64,000 nt of DNA from Streptomyces sp. T12 (GCF_028736035.1 NZ_CP117866.1:7812001-7876000), one strand, 5' to 3'; positions 29,835-38,275 are shown, counted from the first letter of the stretch. Notes: generated by a model from the letters alone, not told the origin. Made by a program: numbers and translations.

Positions 29835-31175
29835 TTGCATTTCAAGCGAGTCTGGTCCACGACAGGTGTCGTGGCGTTGACGGGAGCCTTGCTCCTCACC
29901 TTGGCCCCGACGGCCTCAGCAGACTATGTGAGAGACCAGCAGTGGGTCTTGGACGTGTTCGCGATGCAGGACACCTGGGCTGAGACTCAAGGGGAAGGCG
30001 TAACTGTAGCCGTTGTCGATTCCGGCGTGGATGCCAGTCACCCCGATCTGACTGGGCAGGTCCTCAAGGGGAAAGACTTCACCGGCGGAGGTAACGCACA
30101 GGAGGACCGAGTCGGACACGGGACGAGTATGGCCAGTCTCATCGCTGGGCACGGCCATGGCGCGGGGAATTCGTCTGGCATGGTGGGCCTCGCGCCGAAG
30201 GCAAAGATCCTGCCCCTGCGTACTATCCAGACGGAGAAGGACGCAAATCATGATGAGACCTGGGCTGCAGCGGTTCGGTATGCAGTGGACCAGGGTGCGA
30301 AGGTCGTCAATCTCTCTTTCGGTAATGACGGCGGCAAGACTCTGAGTGACGGTCGTGCGGCTATCGCGTACGCGCAAGCCCACGACGTGGTTGTTGTTGC
30401 GTCCGCAGGTAATGATGGGTCCATTGCTGTCGAAGAGCCAGCAGCGCTGCCTGGCGTTGTCGCCGTTGGTGCCGTTGATAAGGAAGGCAACCGTTGGGAG
30501 GGCTCAAACACTGGAAAGGGGCTTGCCCTCATGGCCCCAGGTGTTGAGATTCTTGCCGCGGATCCAACTCGGTCGCAGCAATACAGTTTGTCAAACGGCT
30601 CATCGGATGCCACGGCCTACGTATCCGCCACTGCCGCCTTGGTCCGCGCTAAGTACCCAGAACTCACCGCAGGCCAGGTAATCAACCGCCTCATCAAGTC
30701 GGCTTCATTCCTCGGTCACAAGGGGCTGAAGGCGCCCGACGAGGAGTATGGCTATGGGATCATTCGCCCTCGCCAGGCGGTCACAATGGACATCCCCGCA
30801 GGGCCCAAGGAGAATCCTCTCGGTCAGCTCAAGTCGACTGAATCGACTTCTGGCAAGGCATCCGAGGAGACGGGCACCTCGACCCAGGCCAAAAAGAAGA
30901 AGTCCTCCTCCAGTAACATCTTCGTCCTCGTCGGAGGTATCGCAGCCGTTGTGGTCATCGGCGGAATCGCTTTCGTGGCATTCCGCAGCCGCCGCAACGG
31001 GGGTAACGGCGGCTCCGGCGCCGGCGGTGCGGGCTCCCAGTACCCGGCGTACCCCCCTACCCAGCAGCAGACCTACCCCAATTCCGGTTCCAGCCAGGAG
31101 TACCCCACTGCCCCGGGACAGGCCCCGCAGCACCCCAATCCCTATTCCCAGCAGCCCCCGCAGCAAGGGCAGTAG
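29835..31175 (+). CDS. Type VII secretion-associated serine protease, mycosin 2
   Basis: A second S8 mycosin-type protease. TTG 29835 with GAGGAG upstream gives 446 residues and a compact signal peptide (VVALTGALLLTLAPTASA). The triad is present: VAVVDSGVD with Asp62, VGHGTSMAS with His95, and NGSSDATAYVSA with Ser257, where the usual GTSxAxP is GSSxAxA. A Ser/Lys linker, one membrane helix (FVLVGGIAAVVVIGGIAFVAF), FRSRR and a Pro/Gln/Tyr-rich cytoplasmic tail follow; the tail is much longer than in mycosin 1. The gene is visibly poorer in GC than its neighbours, which suggests separate acquisition. Confidence 0.9.
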   Translation: MHFKRVWSTTGVVALTGALLLTLAPTASADYVRDQQWVLDVFAMQDTWAETQGEGVTVAVVDSGVDASHPDLTGQVLKGKDFTGGGNAQEDRVGHGTSMASLIAGHGHGAGNSSGMVGLAPKAKILPLRTIQTEKDANHDETWAAAVRYAVDQGAKVVNLSFGNDGGKTLSDGRAAIAYAQAHDVVVVASAGNDGSIAVEEPAALPGVVAVGAVDKEGNRWEGSNTGKGLALMAPGVEILAADPTRSQQYSLSNGSSDATAYVSATAALVRAKYPELTAGQVINRLIKSASFLGHKGLKAPDEEYGYGIIRPRQAVTMDIPAGPKENPLGQLKSTESTSGKASEETGTSTQAKKKKSSSSNIFVLVGGIAAVVVIGGIAFVAFRSRRNGGNGGSGAGGAGSQYPAYPPTQQQTYPNSGSSQEYPTAPGQAPQHPNPYSQQPPQQGQ

Positions 31176-31331
31176 GGACGGCGGTCCCTCTCTGCGGGCG
31201 GAGGACGCTTCGGTGCTCCCTCTTCGGTCGTGGAGGCTTGAGCAAGCGGCCTTGGTCGACTGCCCGTGGGCGTAACCGAGGAAAACTCCAACGCAGCGAA
31301 TCAGCCCGAGAATGAGAAGGGACCTTCTTCA

Positions 31332-31586
31332 ATGGGTGCCATCGTCCTTATCCTTGGCGTGATCGTCATCGGGGCCGTGATTGGGGCCGGCGTCGTCTTC
31401 GCCGCAACCCGTAGCCGCCGCAGCTCCGCGCCCGGCGGCCCCGGAACTTACCCTCAGAGCATGGGGTATCCGGCTCAGCAGCCGTTCCCTCAGACCTCTC
31501 AGCAGCCGTACCCGCAAACTCCGTATCAGGGCTACCCCAATCCCCCCGGACAGCCGCCCCAGCAACCCCCGTATCAGGATCAGTAG
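31332..31586 (+). CDS. Small membrane protein resembling the C-terminal end of mycosin 2
   Basis: The product has one membrane helix (IVLILGVIVIGAVIGAGVVFAAT), then RSRR, then a Tyr/Pro/Gln-rich tail (YPQTPYQGYPNPPGQPP). This matches the order helix, RSRR, YP/QQ tail at the end of mycosin 2, whose gene ends 156 bases upstream. It may therefore be a duplicated tail. ATG 31332 has AGAAGGGA at a good distance; an in-frame GTG at 31266 would add 22 polar residues but has no RBS. Eighty-four residues from the chosen start. Confidence 0.6.
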   Translation: MGAIVLILGVIVIGAVIGAGVVFAATRSRRSSAPGGPGTYPQSMGYPAQQPFPQTSQQPYPQTPYQGYPNPPGQPPQQPPYQDQ

Positions 31587-31739
31587 GTAGCCGTTCAGTG
31601 GGGTAGCCCGCTCGGGTACTCGGTACTCCGATTGCTGGCCGGCCCCGGCACATATCACCCGGGTCCCTACGCTCTGCACGCACCTCCGCGTCCGTACCTG
31701 TCGGCGTAGCGCGGCAGCCTGCGGCAGTCCTTGAATCGC

Positions 31740-31910
31740 CGGCTGCTGCCGGGTCTTCTTGATGTGTCGCCAGGTGATGTGGCCTCAAGTGAGTTGGACA
31801 AAGGCGTCGCGAATTGCGGCGCCTTTCCCAGCGGATGGCCGGCCCGGCCTTTGATATGGCGCAGGATCGACAAGGTCTTCTCGACGGCATAGCCGAGCTT
31901 TCAGCGCGTC
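31740..31910 (-). pseudogene. Degenerate C-terminal end of an IS5-type transposase
   Basis: Read on the minus strand in shifting frames, the region gives LGYAVEKTLSILR, then AIRWERRR, then DAFVQLT-stop-GHITWRHIKKTRQQ. This is the usual ending of IS5-family transposases (GY.VE....L, IRWERR, AF..L, W..LKK). It contains at least two frame changes and an internal stop. No ends or the rest of the element are recognisable. Confidence 0.55.
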
Positions 31911-32208
31911 CTTACGGGAGAGCACTGGCGGGGTTCGGTGCTGCCGCAGCGCACTACGCACGGTCCAACTGACCTCGTACCAGGGCAGTGGGAAAGCCCG
32001 CTGGCTGTTGCGTCCAGTTGCGCCAGAACCGCCGCAGCGCGGGCGGAGCCGTCGAGGTGGCCGTGCTCCGGCAACGGGCTTCGCAACAGTCTTGTCCGAA
32101 CGTTGCCGGAGGCAGGGTTACCCATTCCTTCGTGGGCAGCACGCATGATGGAATGGATCTCGTCATGGCCGGCGCAACGGCCGCAATCATCCAAATAACG
32201 TACTACTG
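31911..32208. other. Non-coding gap before the third ESX substrate module
   Basis: No convincing gene is visible on either strand. Open frames here lack codon bias and RBS. It may hold more eroded mobile DNA beside the IS5 remnant, plus the promoter of the gene at 32221. Confidence 0.4.
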
Positions 32209-32220
32209 ATGAGGGGAACT

Positions 32221-32532
32221 ATGAGCGGGGGATTCGATGTCGAGGGCGACGCCTTGCGCAAGTACGCCAGGGCTGTGGAAGCCGCAGCCGGCCGGATCGA
32301 CAACATCCGGAGCCGTACCCAGCAACTGGAACTCACCCAGGAGACATTCGGAAGGCTGCCGCAGTCGGACGATCTGAAGGCCGACTACGACACTCAGCAC
32401 AAGGAGTCCGGCAACGACCTCACCGACGCCGTCGAAACGCTCCACTCAATAGCCGACGCGCTCAAGGATTCTGCTGCCGCCTACGACGGCACAGAGATGG
32501 ACAACAGGGGCATGATGGGCGGCGGCAACTGA
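32221..32532 (+). CDS. Small ESX substrate with YxxxE signal
   Basis: The 103-residue protein starts at ATG 32221 behind TGAGGGGA. It is two helices long (FDVEGDALRKYARAVEAAAGRIDNI and LTDAVETLHSIADAL) with a C-terminal AAYDGTEMDN, a YxxxE secretion motif. It resembles the EspC/DUF2580-like or WXG100-like small partners of ESX. Its TGA overlaps the ATG of the next gene (TGATG), so the two are coupled. Confidence 0.8.
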   Translation: MSGGFDVEGDALRKYARAVEAAAGRIDNIRSRTQQLELTQETFGRLPQSDDLKADYDTQHKESGNDLTDAVETLHSIADALKDSAAAYDGTEMDNRGMMGGGN

Positions 32533-33500
32533 TGGGTGCGGGACAGGCGGCGGGCGATGCCCTGAGCCGGATCAACTTCGTCCTGGACTGGAGCAACCCG
32601 CTCGCCGGAGTTCTCGACGAGATCATCCGGGGCATCATGAAGCAGTTCAACCTGGATGAACTGCTCGAGCAGGTCAGTGGCGACAACGAACTCCTCACCG
32701 AGACCGCGATTCAGTGGCGCAAGGGTGCCAATGACGTACGCGGAGTGATCGAGGACCTGGTCGTCGAACGACGTACGCTCGCCACCCAGTGGCAGGGCGA
32801 GGCGTTCACCAATTTTGACAAGATGATGGCCGAGTTCGAGGAAGCCCTCAGGGGCGAGGCCACGGACATGGACACCATGGCCGAACTCCTCGAAATGGCG
32901 GCCCAGGAGTGCGCGGCCGCCGAGCAGTTGATGCTCGACCTCATCGTCGAGATCGTGGAGACCGCGCTCGCGGCCGCCGCGACCACCGCGATCCTGTCGC
33001 TTCTGACGGCGGGCGCCGCAGCGGCCATCGGTCCGCTCATCGCGGCCGCGGGTATCGCCCACAAGGCGGCGAAGGCCGTGAAGATCACGGCGAAACTGGC
33101 GGACGCTCTGTCAGACCTTGCCAAGCGCATGCAGCTGCTCCGCAAGATGATGAAGCTTCGGAATGCACTGCGTAAGGGGCCCAAGCATTTCAAGGGCGGC
33201 CTCATGCGCTACATAAAGAAGGTCGATGAGCGCGGCAACCCAATCCCTGAGCGCAATCTCAACGATCTGGCCATGTATGCGGGCTATAGGGTCGTCAAGA
33301 AGGGCGTGAAGGGCGTCGTCAAGGACGTCATCGGTGCGGACCCGGCAGGGGCGGTCCAGGGCAGTCTGCTGGAGGACGGGCCGGGAGTGGCGGAGGAGCG
33401 TTACGAGTACCACCAGCGTCCTGACCCGAAGAGTTTCGACGAGCGTACGGACGTGACTCCTTCGAGTGCGGCAAGGACAGTGAGGGACGATTTCGGGTGA
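32532..33500 (+). CDS. WXG100-superfamily large ESX partner
   Basis: The 322-residue protein has an N-terminal helical region ending in the turn RTLATQWQGEAFTNFDKMM (Trp-Gln-Gly), as in WXG100/LXG-type exported proteins. A strongly hydrophobic Ala-rich region follows at about residues 137-180 (IVETALAAAATTAIL, AAAAIGPLIAAAGIAHKAAK). The C-terminal third is basic. A hydrophobic centre flanked by a WXG head is typical of polymorphic-toxin delivery heads, but no toxin domain is recognised at the end. It overlaps its neighbours by one and four bases. Confidence 0.75.
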   Translation: MGAGQAAGDALSRINFVLDWSNPLAGVLDEIIRGIMKQFNLDELLEQVSGDNELLTETAIQWRKGANDVRGVIEDLVVERRTLATQWQGEAFTNFDKMMAEFEEALRGEATDMDTMAELLEMAAQECAAAEQLMLDLIVEIVETALAAAATTAILSLLTAGAAAAIGPLIAAAGIAHKAAKAVKITAKLADALSDLAKRMQLLRKMMKLRNALRKGPKHFKGGLMRYIKKVDERGNPIPERNLNDLAMYAGYRVVKKGVKGVVKDVIGADPAGAVQGSLLEDGPGVAEERYEYHQRPDPKSFDERTDVTPSSAARTVRDDFG

Positions 33501-34156
33501 GCATAACGAGCAGGGTGGACTTCGTCCGCGAGAAGGTCGAGCGCGCGAGGTCGTTGGTTCCGGCAGGTGAGGTGCTGCGATCTGAGCACGGGGTCGATCT
33601 GGCCGAACGGGCGCCGTCGCCCGGCCGGTTTCGCCGCCCGCGGGTTCTACGATCTGAACGCATCGCGCTCGGTGGCTGGTTGCTGCTGCCGATGACCGGG
33701 CTCCTGAGAGTCGTCACGGCCACCTTGAACCCGTTCGAACGGCTGGTCGAAGCGTTCACGGAGCGAGATAAGAGGAAGCCGGGCAAGCCTTTTCACGGCG
33801 GCTGGAACAGCATGGCCGGCCATCTGGCCCGCGGCCTGGCGCCTCGGACGAAGAACCCGGCGAACCCGCCGTCCGTGGTGATGCAGGTGACCGACCACCG
33901 CCTGCACATCGTGTACGTGTCCCGCGTGCGTTCCTTGACCGGCGAACCCGGTCCGGTTGAGGCGGGGTGGGCCACGGACATTCGTAATGTGGCCTGGATC
34001 CGGGACCGCAGCGACGTGATGGGTGGCGACCACGAGATCGGCTTCGTCGATGGTTCATGGTGCACGGTCAGGTTCTGGGGCGACGGGTGGAGGCGTATGT
34101 CGGACGCGTTCCCGCTCCGGTTGAGCCACCTCGACCCGATTCCGAACCTGAGGTGA
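33497..34156 (+). CDS. Protein of unknown function coupled to the ESX substrate pair
   Basis: GTG 33497 overlaps the previous stop in GTGA; 219 residues. The first half is basic with one hydrophobic segment (ALGGWLLLPMTGLLRVVTAT). The second half has strands VVMQVTDHRLHIVYVSR and HEIGFVDGSWCTVRFWGDGW, reminiscent of a small beta-sandwich or PH-like fold. As the third gene of a substrate pair it could be a chaperone or immunity protein. That is inference from position only. Confidence 0.65.
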   Translation: MSITSRVDFVREKVERARSLVPAGEVLRSEHGVDLAERAPSPGRFRRPRVLRSERIALGGWLLLPMTGLLRVVTATLNPFERLVEAFTERDKRKPGKPFHGGWNSMAGHLARGLAPRTKNPANPPSVVMQVTDHRLHIVYVSRVRSLTGEPGPVEAGWATDIRNVAWIRDRSDVMGGDHEIGFVDGSWCTVRFWGDGWRRMSDAFPLRLSHLDPIPNLR

Positions 34157-34341
34157 GCAGCCAGTTGTGAACTGGCGTCAGTAAATCCGCCTGGGACCGG
34201 CCGGCCCGATCCCAGGCGGCGCGCCGTCGCAGCATCCCTACCTGAGTTGGACAGTGGGCCGCCCTGGTCCCTTGATGCAGGCGCAAAAAGGGCGTCGTCA
34301 AGGACGACCGCGGTCGACTCCCCCTGACCTGATCGCCCTAC

Positions 34342-34749
34342 CTACGCGGCAACTAGCTCACACCATACGCATTTACCTCGGTTGCCATTCCTGGTCAGCG
34401 GCTGCCAGCCCCATACGTCGGCACAGGCACGGACCAGTGCGAGACCGCGGCCTTCCTCCGCGTCGACCAAGTTGGCCAGCTTCGATGGCGGTTCGGGCGG
34501 CTCGGGGTCAGTGTCCCAGGCACCGATGCGCAGCACTCCGCTGCGCCACCGTACACGCAGGGCGGCGGGCCCTTTGGTGTGGCGTACGGCGTTGGAGGCC
34601 AGCTCCGTCGCGAGGAGTTCGGCGGTGTCGACGAGGTTGATCAAGCCGTGCATCGTGAGGATCAGGCGGACGGTACGACGACAGACGGTGACGGCGCGTG
34701 GGTCGTTCGGGATGTAGAGGGAGTATTCCCAGGGTTCATTTTCAGGCAT
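34342..34749 (-). CDS. ATP-binding anti-sigma-type regulator (HATPase_c, RsbW/AbaA-like)
   Basis: The 135-residue protein from ATG 34749 is a single GHKL ATPase domain: TAELLATELASNAVRHTKGPAALRVRW is the N-box region, and LRIGAWDTDPEPPEPP with EEGRGLALVRACADVWGW matches the G1 and G2 boxes. Such proteins act as anti-sigma factors or serine kinases in Streptomyces. It is divergent from the XRE-DUF397 pair, forming the three-gene arrangement seen at abaA/whiJ-type loci. Confidence 0.85.
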   Translation of the reverse strand: MPENEPWEYSLYIPNDPRAVTVCRRTVRLILTMHGLINLVDTAELLATELASNAVRHTKGPAALRVRWRSGVLRIGAWDTDPEPPEPPSKLANLVDAEEGRGLALVRACADVWGWQPLTRNGNRGKCVWCELVAA

Positions 34750-34899
34750 GCCGGAACTCCTTGTCGGTAGAAGGGGAGTTGGCGCATTCAGCGGAAGGGA
34801 GGGCGGTGGCAGTGCCGCAGCCGTCATGACAGGACGGAGTAGTGCGCTTCCGGGATCCCGGTGTTCCGCAGTGTGTGCGTCGCAACACCGACAGTAGGG

Positions 34900-34911
34900 T
34901 CCAATATTGGA
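34900..34911. promoter_or_regulatory. 12-bp palindrome in the divergent regulator promoter region
   Basis: TCCAATATTGGA is a perfect palindrome and an unusually AT-rich island in the 237-base gap between the ATPase and XRE genes. It is a candidate operator for the XRE regulator encoded 75 bases downstream. Confidence 0.45.
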
Positions 34912-34986
34912 ACTCGGCAAGCCGTTGCCGTAATCTGACCGCCGAACGGGGCACCGATCCAAGGTCGTTGGGGCAAGGAGGCACTC

Positions 34987-35838
34987 ATGCCGCGGAGACG
35001 GCAACCCACCGCGCGGCAGGCGCGACTGGGCACCGAACTGCTGAAACTGCGCGAGGCGGCAGGGCTAAAGGGGCGAGATGCCGCCGCGTTGCTCGGAACC
35101 GACGCGGCCCGGCTGAGCCAGATCGAGTCCGGCGTTGGGGGTGTGAGTGAGGACACGGTGCGTCGCCTTGCGGCCAACTACTCCTGTATCGACGCCCAGT
35201 TGCTTGACGCGCTGGTGGTCATGGCGACTGATCGGTCCCGAGGCTGGTGGGAGGAGTACCGAGGCAAGCTCCCCAACTCGTTTCTGGACCTTGCCGAGTT
35301 GGAACACCACTGCACGTATCGCCTGGATGTGGAGTTCTTGCATGTCCCGGGCCTGTTCCAGACGGAGAACTACGCCCGCGCCGTCTTCTCGTACCGAGTC
35401 CCCGAGCCGCCCGATGACGACCTCGAGCGGAGGGTTCGCCACCGGATGGCACGCAAGGTGATCATCGAGGACCCGGCCCCAGTCCCGTACGAAGCGGTGA
35501 TCCATGAAGCGGCACTACGCATCAGGGTTGGCGACCGTACCGCCACACGGGCTCAACTCGCCCGCATCCTCGAACTGTCCGAAGCGGACCACATCACGGT
35601 GCGGGTCATCCCCTTCGACCTGGACGGCTTCGCCGGCGCCACAAACTCAATGATGTACGTGGGTGGTGTCGTGCCGAAGCTGGATACGGCGGTACGCGAT
35701 GCGCCTCAGGGGGCCGGATTCATAGACTCCGAAGCCCAGCTTGGCGCCTATCGAACGCTCTTCCGTAAAGTGGAGGCTGTGTCGCTCGACCCCGAGCGGT
35801 CGCGTGACTTCATCCACAGACTGGCGAAGGAACTGTGA
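34987..35838 (+). CDS. XRE-family regulator with DUF5753 domain (WhiJ-like)
   Basis: The 283-residue protein has an N-terminal helix-turn-helix (LLKLREAAGLKGRDAAALLGT then RLSQIESGVGGVSEDTVRRLA, residues about 15-65). The DUF5753 domain follows, recognised by YEAVIHEAALRIRVGD and HITVRVIPFDLDGFAGATNSMMYV. Streptomyces genomes hold many such genes, typically followed by a DUF397 gene and near an AbaA-like ATPase, as here. Members such as WhiJ affect development. The start is ATG 34987 with AAGGAGG upstream. Confidence 0.93.
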   Translation: MPRRRQPTARQARLGTELLKLREAAGLKGRDAAALLGTDAARLSQIESGVGGVSEDTVRRLAANYSCIDAQLLDALVVMATDRSRGWWEEYRGKLPNSFLDLAELEHHCTYRLDVEFLHVPGLFQTENYARAVFSYRVPEPPDDDLERRVRHRMARKVIIEDPAPVPYEAVIHEAALRIRVGDRTATRAQLARILELSEADHITVRVIPFDLDGFAGATNSMMYVGGVVPKLDTAVRDAPQGAGFIDSEAQLGAYRTLFRKVEAVSLDPERSRDFIHRLAKEL

Positions 35839-35846
35839 GGCGCGCC

Positions 35847-36056
35847 GTGACCACCTCTGACAACTGGCGGAAGTCGTCCTACTCAGGCAGTGGCGATGGC
35901 AACAACTGTGTAGAGATAGCGAACCTCCACACCCAAGTCGCGATACGCGACTCGAAGGCCCCGGCCGAGGGCACGCTCTCGTTCCCGACCGGACCTTTCA
36001 CGGCCTTCATCAGCAACCTCAAGGCCGACACCGGGCGTTACGTCGAAGGCCCGTAG
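35847..36056 (+). CDS. DUF397 family small protein
   Basis: The 69-residue product from GTG 35847 (an in-frame GTG at 35835 overlaps the XRE stop and is the alternative) shows the DUF397 signature NWRKSSYSGSGDGNNCVEIA, then VAIRDSKAPAEGTLSF and FTAFISNLK. DUF397 proteins are the small partners of XRE-DUF5753 regulators, probably interacting with them. Confidence 0.9.
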   Translation: MTTSDNWRKSSYSGSGDGNNCVEIANLHTQVAIRDSKAPAEGTLSFPTGPFTAFISNLKADTGRYVEGP

Positions 36057-36135
36057 CCCCGAGGGATCAGGCCCAGGCGGCGACCACGACGGACAGCCCA
36101 ACCGATCGGCCACCGTCTGGTGCCGTGAGGGTCCC

Positions 36136-36231
36136 GGCGTGGCAATCCTCACCTTTCCGACCGGAGCCTTTACGGCGTTCATCAGCCACCTCAAAGGCCG
36201 ACCTCGATCGTGACGTCGAAGGTCGTAGCGT
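36136..36231 (+). pseudogene. Partial duplicate of the DUF397 gene end
   Basis: VAILTFPTGAFTAFISHLK is readable from about 36139, nearly identical to the LSFPTGPFTAFISNLK ending of the DUF397 gene about 150 bases upstream. A frame slip then gives KADLDRDVEG against KADTGRYVEG. There is no start and no N-terminal half. Confidence 0.65.
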
Positions 36232-36468
36232 GTTGAGCACCTCGTACATCCGCAGCGGCCGACGACATTGCGAGTTGGGCGGCGATTTTCACTGTGCGCG
36301 CGTTGTCGGCCGGAGCCAGAAGATCGAGTTCAGCCCCACGACGGGCAGCGACGTCGGCTAGTACTCCAGCCGTAGATCGTGATCTCGATGGTGAGGGGCG
36401 CCGAGGCGGCAGTCGGACAGCGTCGACCATCTGGCCGAGACCGCCCACGCCGTCGGCTCCTTCTCCCT

Positions 36469-36873
36469 CTACCCGAGTTCACCGAGACGGAGGGCGTCCC
36501 TTATCTCGCTGAGCTTCGCGGTCGTCGCCGGGGTCTGCTCCTGCGCTTGTTCAGCGAGTCGGAGGGCATCGTCAATCTCGCTGAGCTTCGCCGAGGACAG
36601 GACGGCCGCCCGCTCTATCAGGTCGTCCCGTGACACAGTGGTCAGCCACGTGCAAGGGGTGAAGCCTGGACGTGGGAACGCGAGCCGCAGCACGCCTTCG
36701 AACGGCACTCCTTCACCGGCGCCCACCATCACTTCGATGCCCAGACCGCTAATGTCGACGCCCGCCGGAGCGACGACCTGCATCACCCGGATCCCGGACG
36801 CTTCGTCTCCCGACAGCAGTACGACCAACCTCCGCTCGTCGAACTGGACCCACCAGACTTCGCCACGTTGCAC
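36469..36873 (-). CDS. PemK/MazF-like protein inside the IS701 element
   Basis: GTG 36873 lies six bases after GGAGG and gives 134 residues. The start VQRGEVWWVQFDERRLVVLLS is the opening strand pair of PemK/MazF ribonucleases, where RG(D/E)(I/V)WW.....R.VVV(L/I)S is typical. IRVMQVVAPAGVD and TWLTTVSRDDLIERAAVLS fit the rest of the domain. The C-terminus is an internal duplication, AKLSEIDDALRLAEQ and AKLSEIRDALRLGEL. No antitoxin gene is adjacent; the transposase is divergent from it. It may be a toxin used for retention of the element, or an inactive or regulatory derivative. Confidence 0.7.
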   Translation of the reverse strand: MQRGEVWWVQFDERRLVVLLSGDEASGIRVMQVVAPAGVDISGLGIEVMVGAGEGVPFEGVLRLAFPRPGFTPCTWLTTVSRDDLIERAAVLSSAKLSEIDDALRLAEQAQEQTPATTAKLSEIRDALRLGELG

Positions 36874-36961
36874 AAGTCCTCCAGACACAGGACGGCAGAC
36901 AGACGCTGCGCGAGCCTGACGCGCTGTGGAGACGGGTGCGGCCACCGTTGATCATCGGTGT

Positions 36962-38275
36962 GTGAAGACTGAAGATCACGCGGTGGCCGCAGGTCACAGC
37001 GTAAACCCTGCCCACTGGCAGGAGGCGTTCGAGGGCCTGATGAGCCGGATAGCGGGACGGTTCACGCGGGTCGAATCCCGGCGCCGAGCCCGGAAGTTGG
37101 TACTCGGCCTGCTGTCGGACCTGCCGCGCAAGAACTGCTGGACCATCGCCGAGTGGGCCGGGGACAGGACCCCGGACGGCATGCAGCACCTGCTCGGGCG
37201 GGCCAAGTGGGACGCCGACCAGGTCCGCGACGACGTGGGTGACTACGTGGTGGAGCATCTGCACGACGACGAGGCGGTGCTGGTGGTCGACGAGACCGGC
37301 GACGTGAAGAAAGGCACCGACACTGTCGGTGTCCAGCGCCAGTACACCGGCACCGCCGGACGCGTCGAGAACAGCCAGGTAGCCGTTTACCTCGCCTACT
37401 CGACCCCGCGAGGGCACGCGGCGATCGACCGGGAACTCTATGTTCCGCGTTCCTGGACCTCCGACCCCGACCGCCGCCGGGCCGCCGGACTCGGTGACAA
37501 GACGGAGTTCGCGACCAAGCCAGAGCTGGCCGCCCGCATGGTCACCCGATTCCTGGACGCCGGCCACCGGGCCGCCTGGGTCGCGGGAGACGAGGTCTAC
37601 GGCGGCAACCCGAGGCTGCGCGCCGCGCTGGAGGAACGCGGCACCGGCTACGTCCTAGCGGTGGCCTGCTCGCACGAAGTCACCACAGGCGCCGGGAAGT
37701 TCCGCGCGGACACGCTGGCCAGGAAGGTGCCCAAGAGGGCCTGGCAGAAGCTGTCCGCAGGGGTCGGAGCCAAGGGCCACCACTTCTACGACTGGGCCGT
37801 CATCGACCTCACCGACCCCCGGCCCGGGAGCCAGCAGTTGCTGATCCGCCGCAACCGCAGCACCGGCGAACTCGCGTACTACCGCTGCTACTCGCCGGCC
37901 GCAGTGCCGCTGACCACCCTGGTGCGCGTCGCTGGATCAAGGTGGCGGGTCGAGGAGTTTTTCCAGTCCGGCAAAGGCTTGGCGGCCTTGGACGAGCACC
38001 AGGTCCGGCGCTACTCGTCCTGGTCCCGCTGGGTCACCCTGGCCATGCTTGCGCACGCCTTCCTCGCCGTCGTCCGCGCGAACGAACACGACCGTCATCC
38101 CTCACCCGACGAGCTGATACCGCTCACCTGCAACGAGATCCAACGACTGTTCATCACGCTCGTCATCCAACGCGTCTTTGACCCTGTCCACCGGCTTGGC
38201 TGGTCCGTCTGGCGACGCCGCCACCAGGCCCGATCCCAGACCAGCCACTACCGACGACAAGCCGCTCAAGCATGA
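36962..38275 (+). CDS. IS701 family transposase
   Basis: The protein has about 437 residues from GTG 36962 (an in-frame GTG at 36926 is also possible). It has the IS701 DDE layout: AVLVVDETGDVKKG with the first Asp near residue 113, AAWVAGDEVYGGNPRLRAALE with the second Asp, and GSRWRVEEFFQSGKGLAALDEHQVR with the Glu. The frame is complete and the stop lies 24 bases from the right end, so the element may be active. The N-terminal HWQEAFEGLMSRIAGRF matches the remnant at 59.6 kb. Confidence 0.92.
   Translation: MKTEDHAVAAGHSVNPAHWQEAFEGLMSRIAGRFTRVESRRRARKLVLGLLSDLPRKNCWTIAEWAGDRTPDGMQHLLGRAKWDADQVRDDVGDYVVEHLHDDEAVLVVDETGDVKKGTDTVGVQRQYTGTAGRVENSQVAVYLAYSTPRGHAAIDRELYVPRSWTSDPDRRRAAGLGDKTEFATKPELAARMVTRFLDAGHRAAWVAGDEVYGGNPRLRAALEERGTGYVLAVACSHEVTTGAGKFRADTLARKVPKRAWQKLSAGVGAKGHHFYDWAVIDLTDPRPGSQQLLIRRNRSTGELAYYRCYSPAAVPLTTLVRVAGSRWRVEEFFQSGKGLAALDEHQVRRYSSWSRWVTLAMLAHAFLAVVRANEHDRHPSPDELIPLTCNEIQRLFITLVIQRVFDPVHRLGWSVWRRRHQARSQTSHYRRQAAQA

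Noticed and set aside
31901..32194. Small minus-strand gene in the gap before 32221
   Set aside because: The 97-codon frame has no RBS, no codon bias and no recognisable motif.
34157..34341. Another IS relic between the 33497 gene and the ATPase gene
   Set aside because: A GAGTTGGACA word recalls the IS5 scrap at 31790, but the similarity does not extend and no transposase text is readable.
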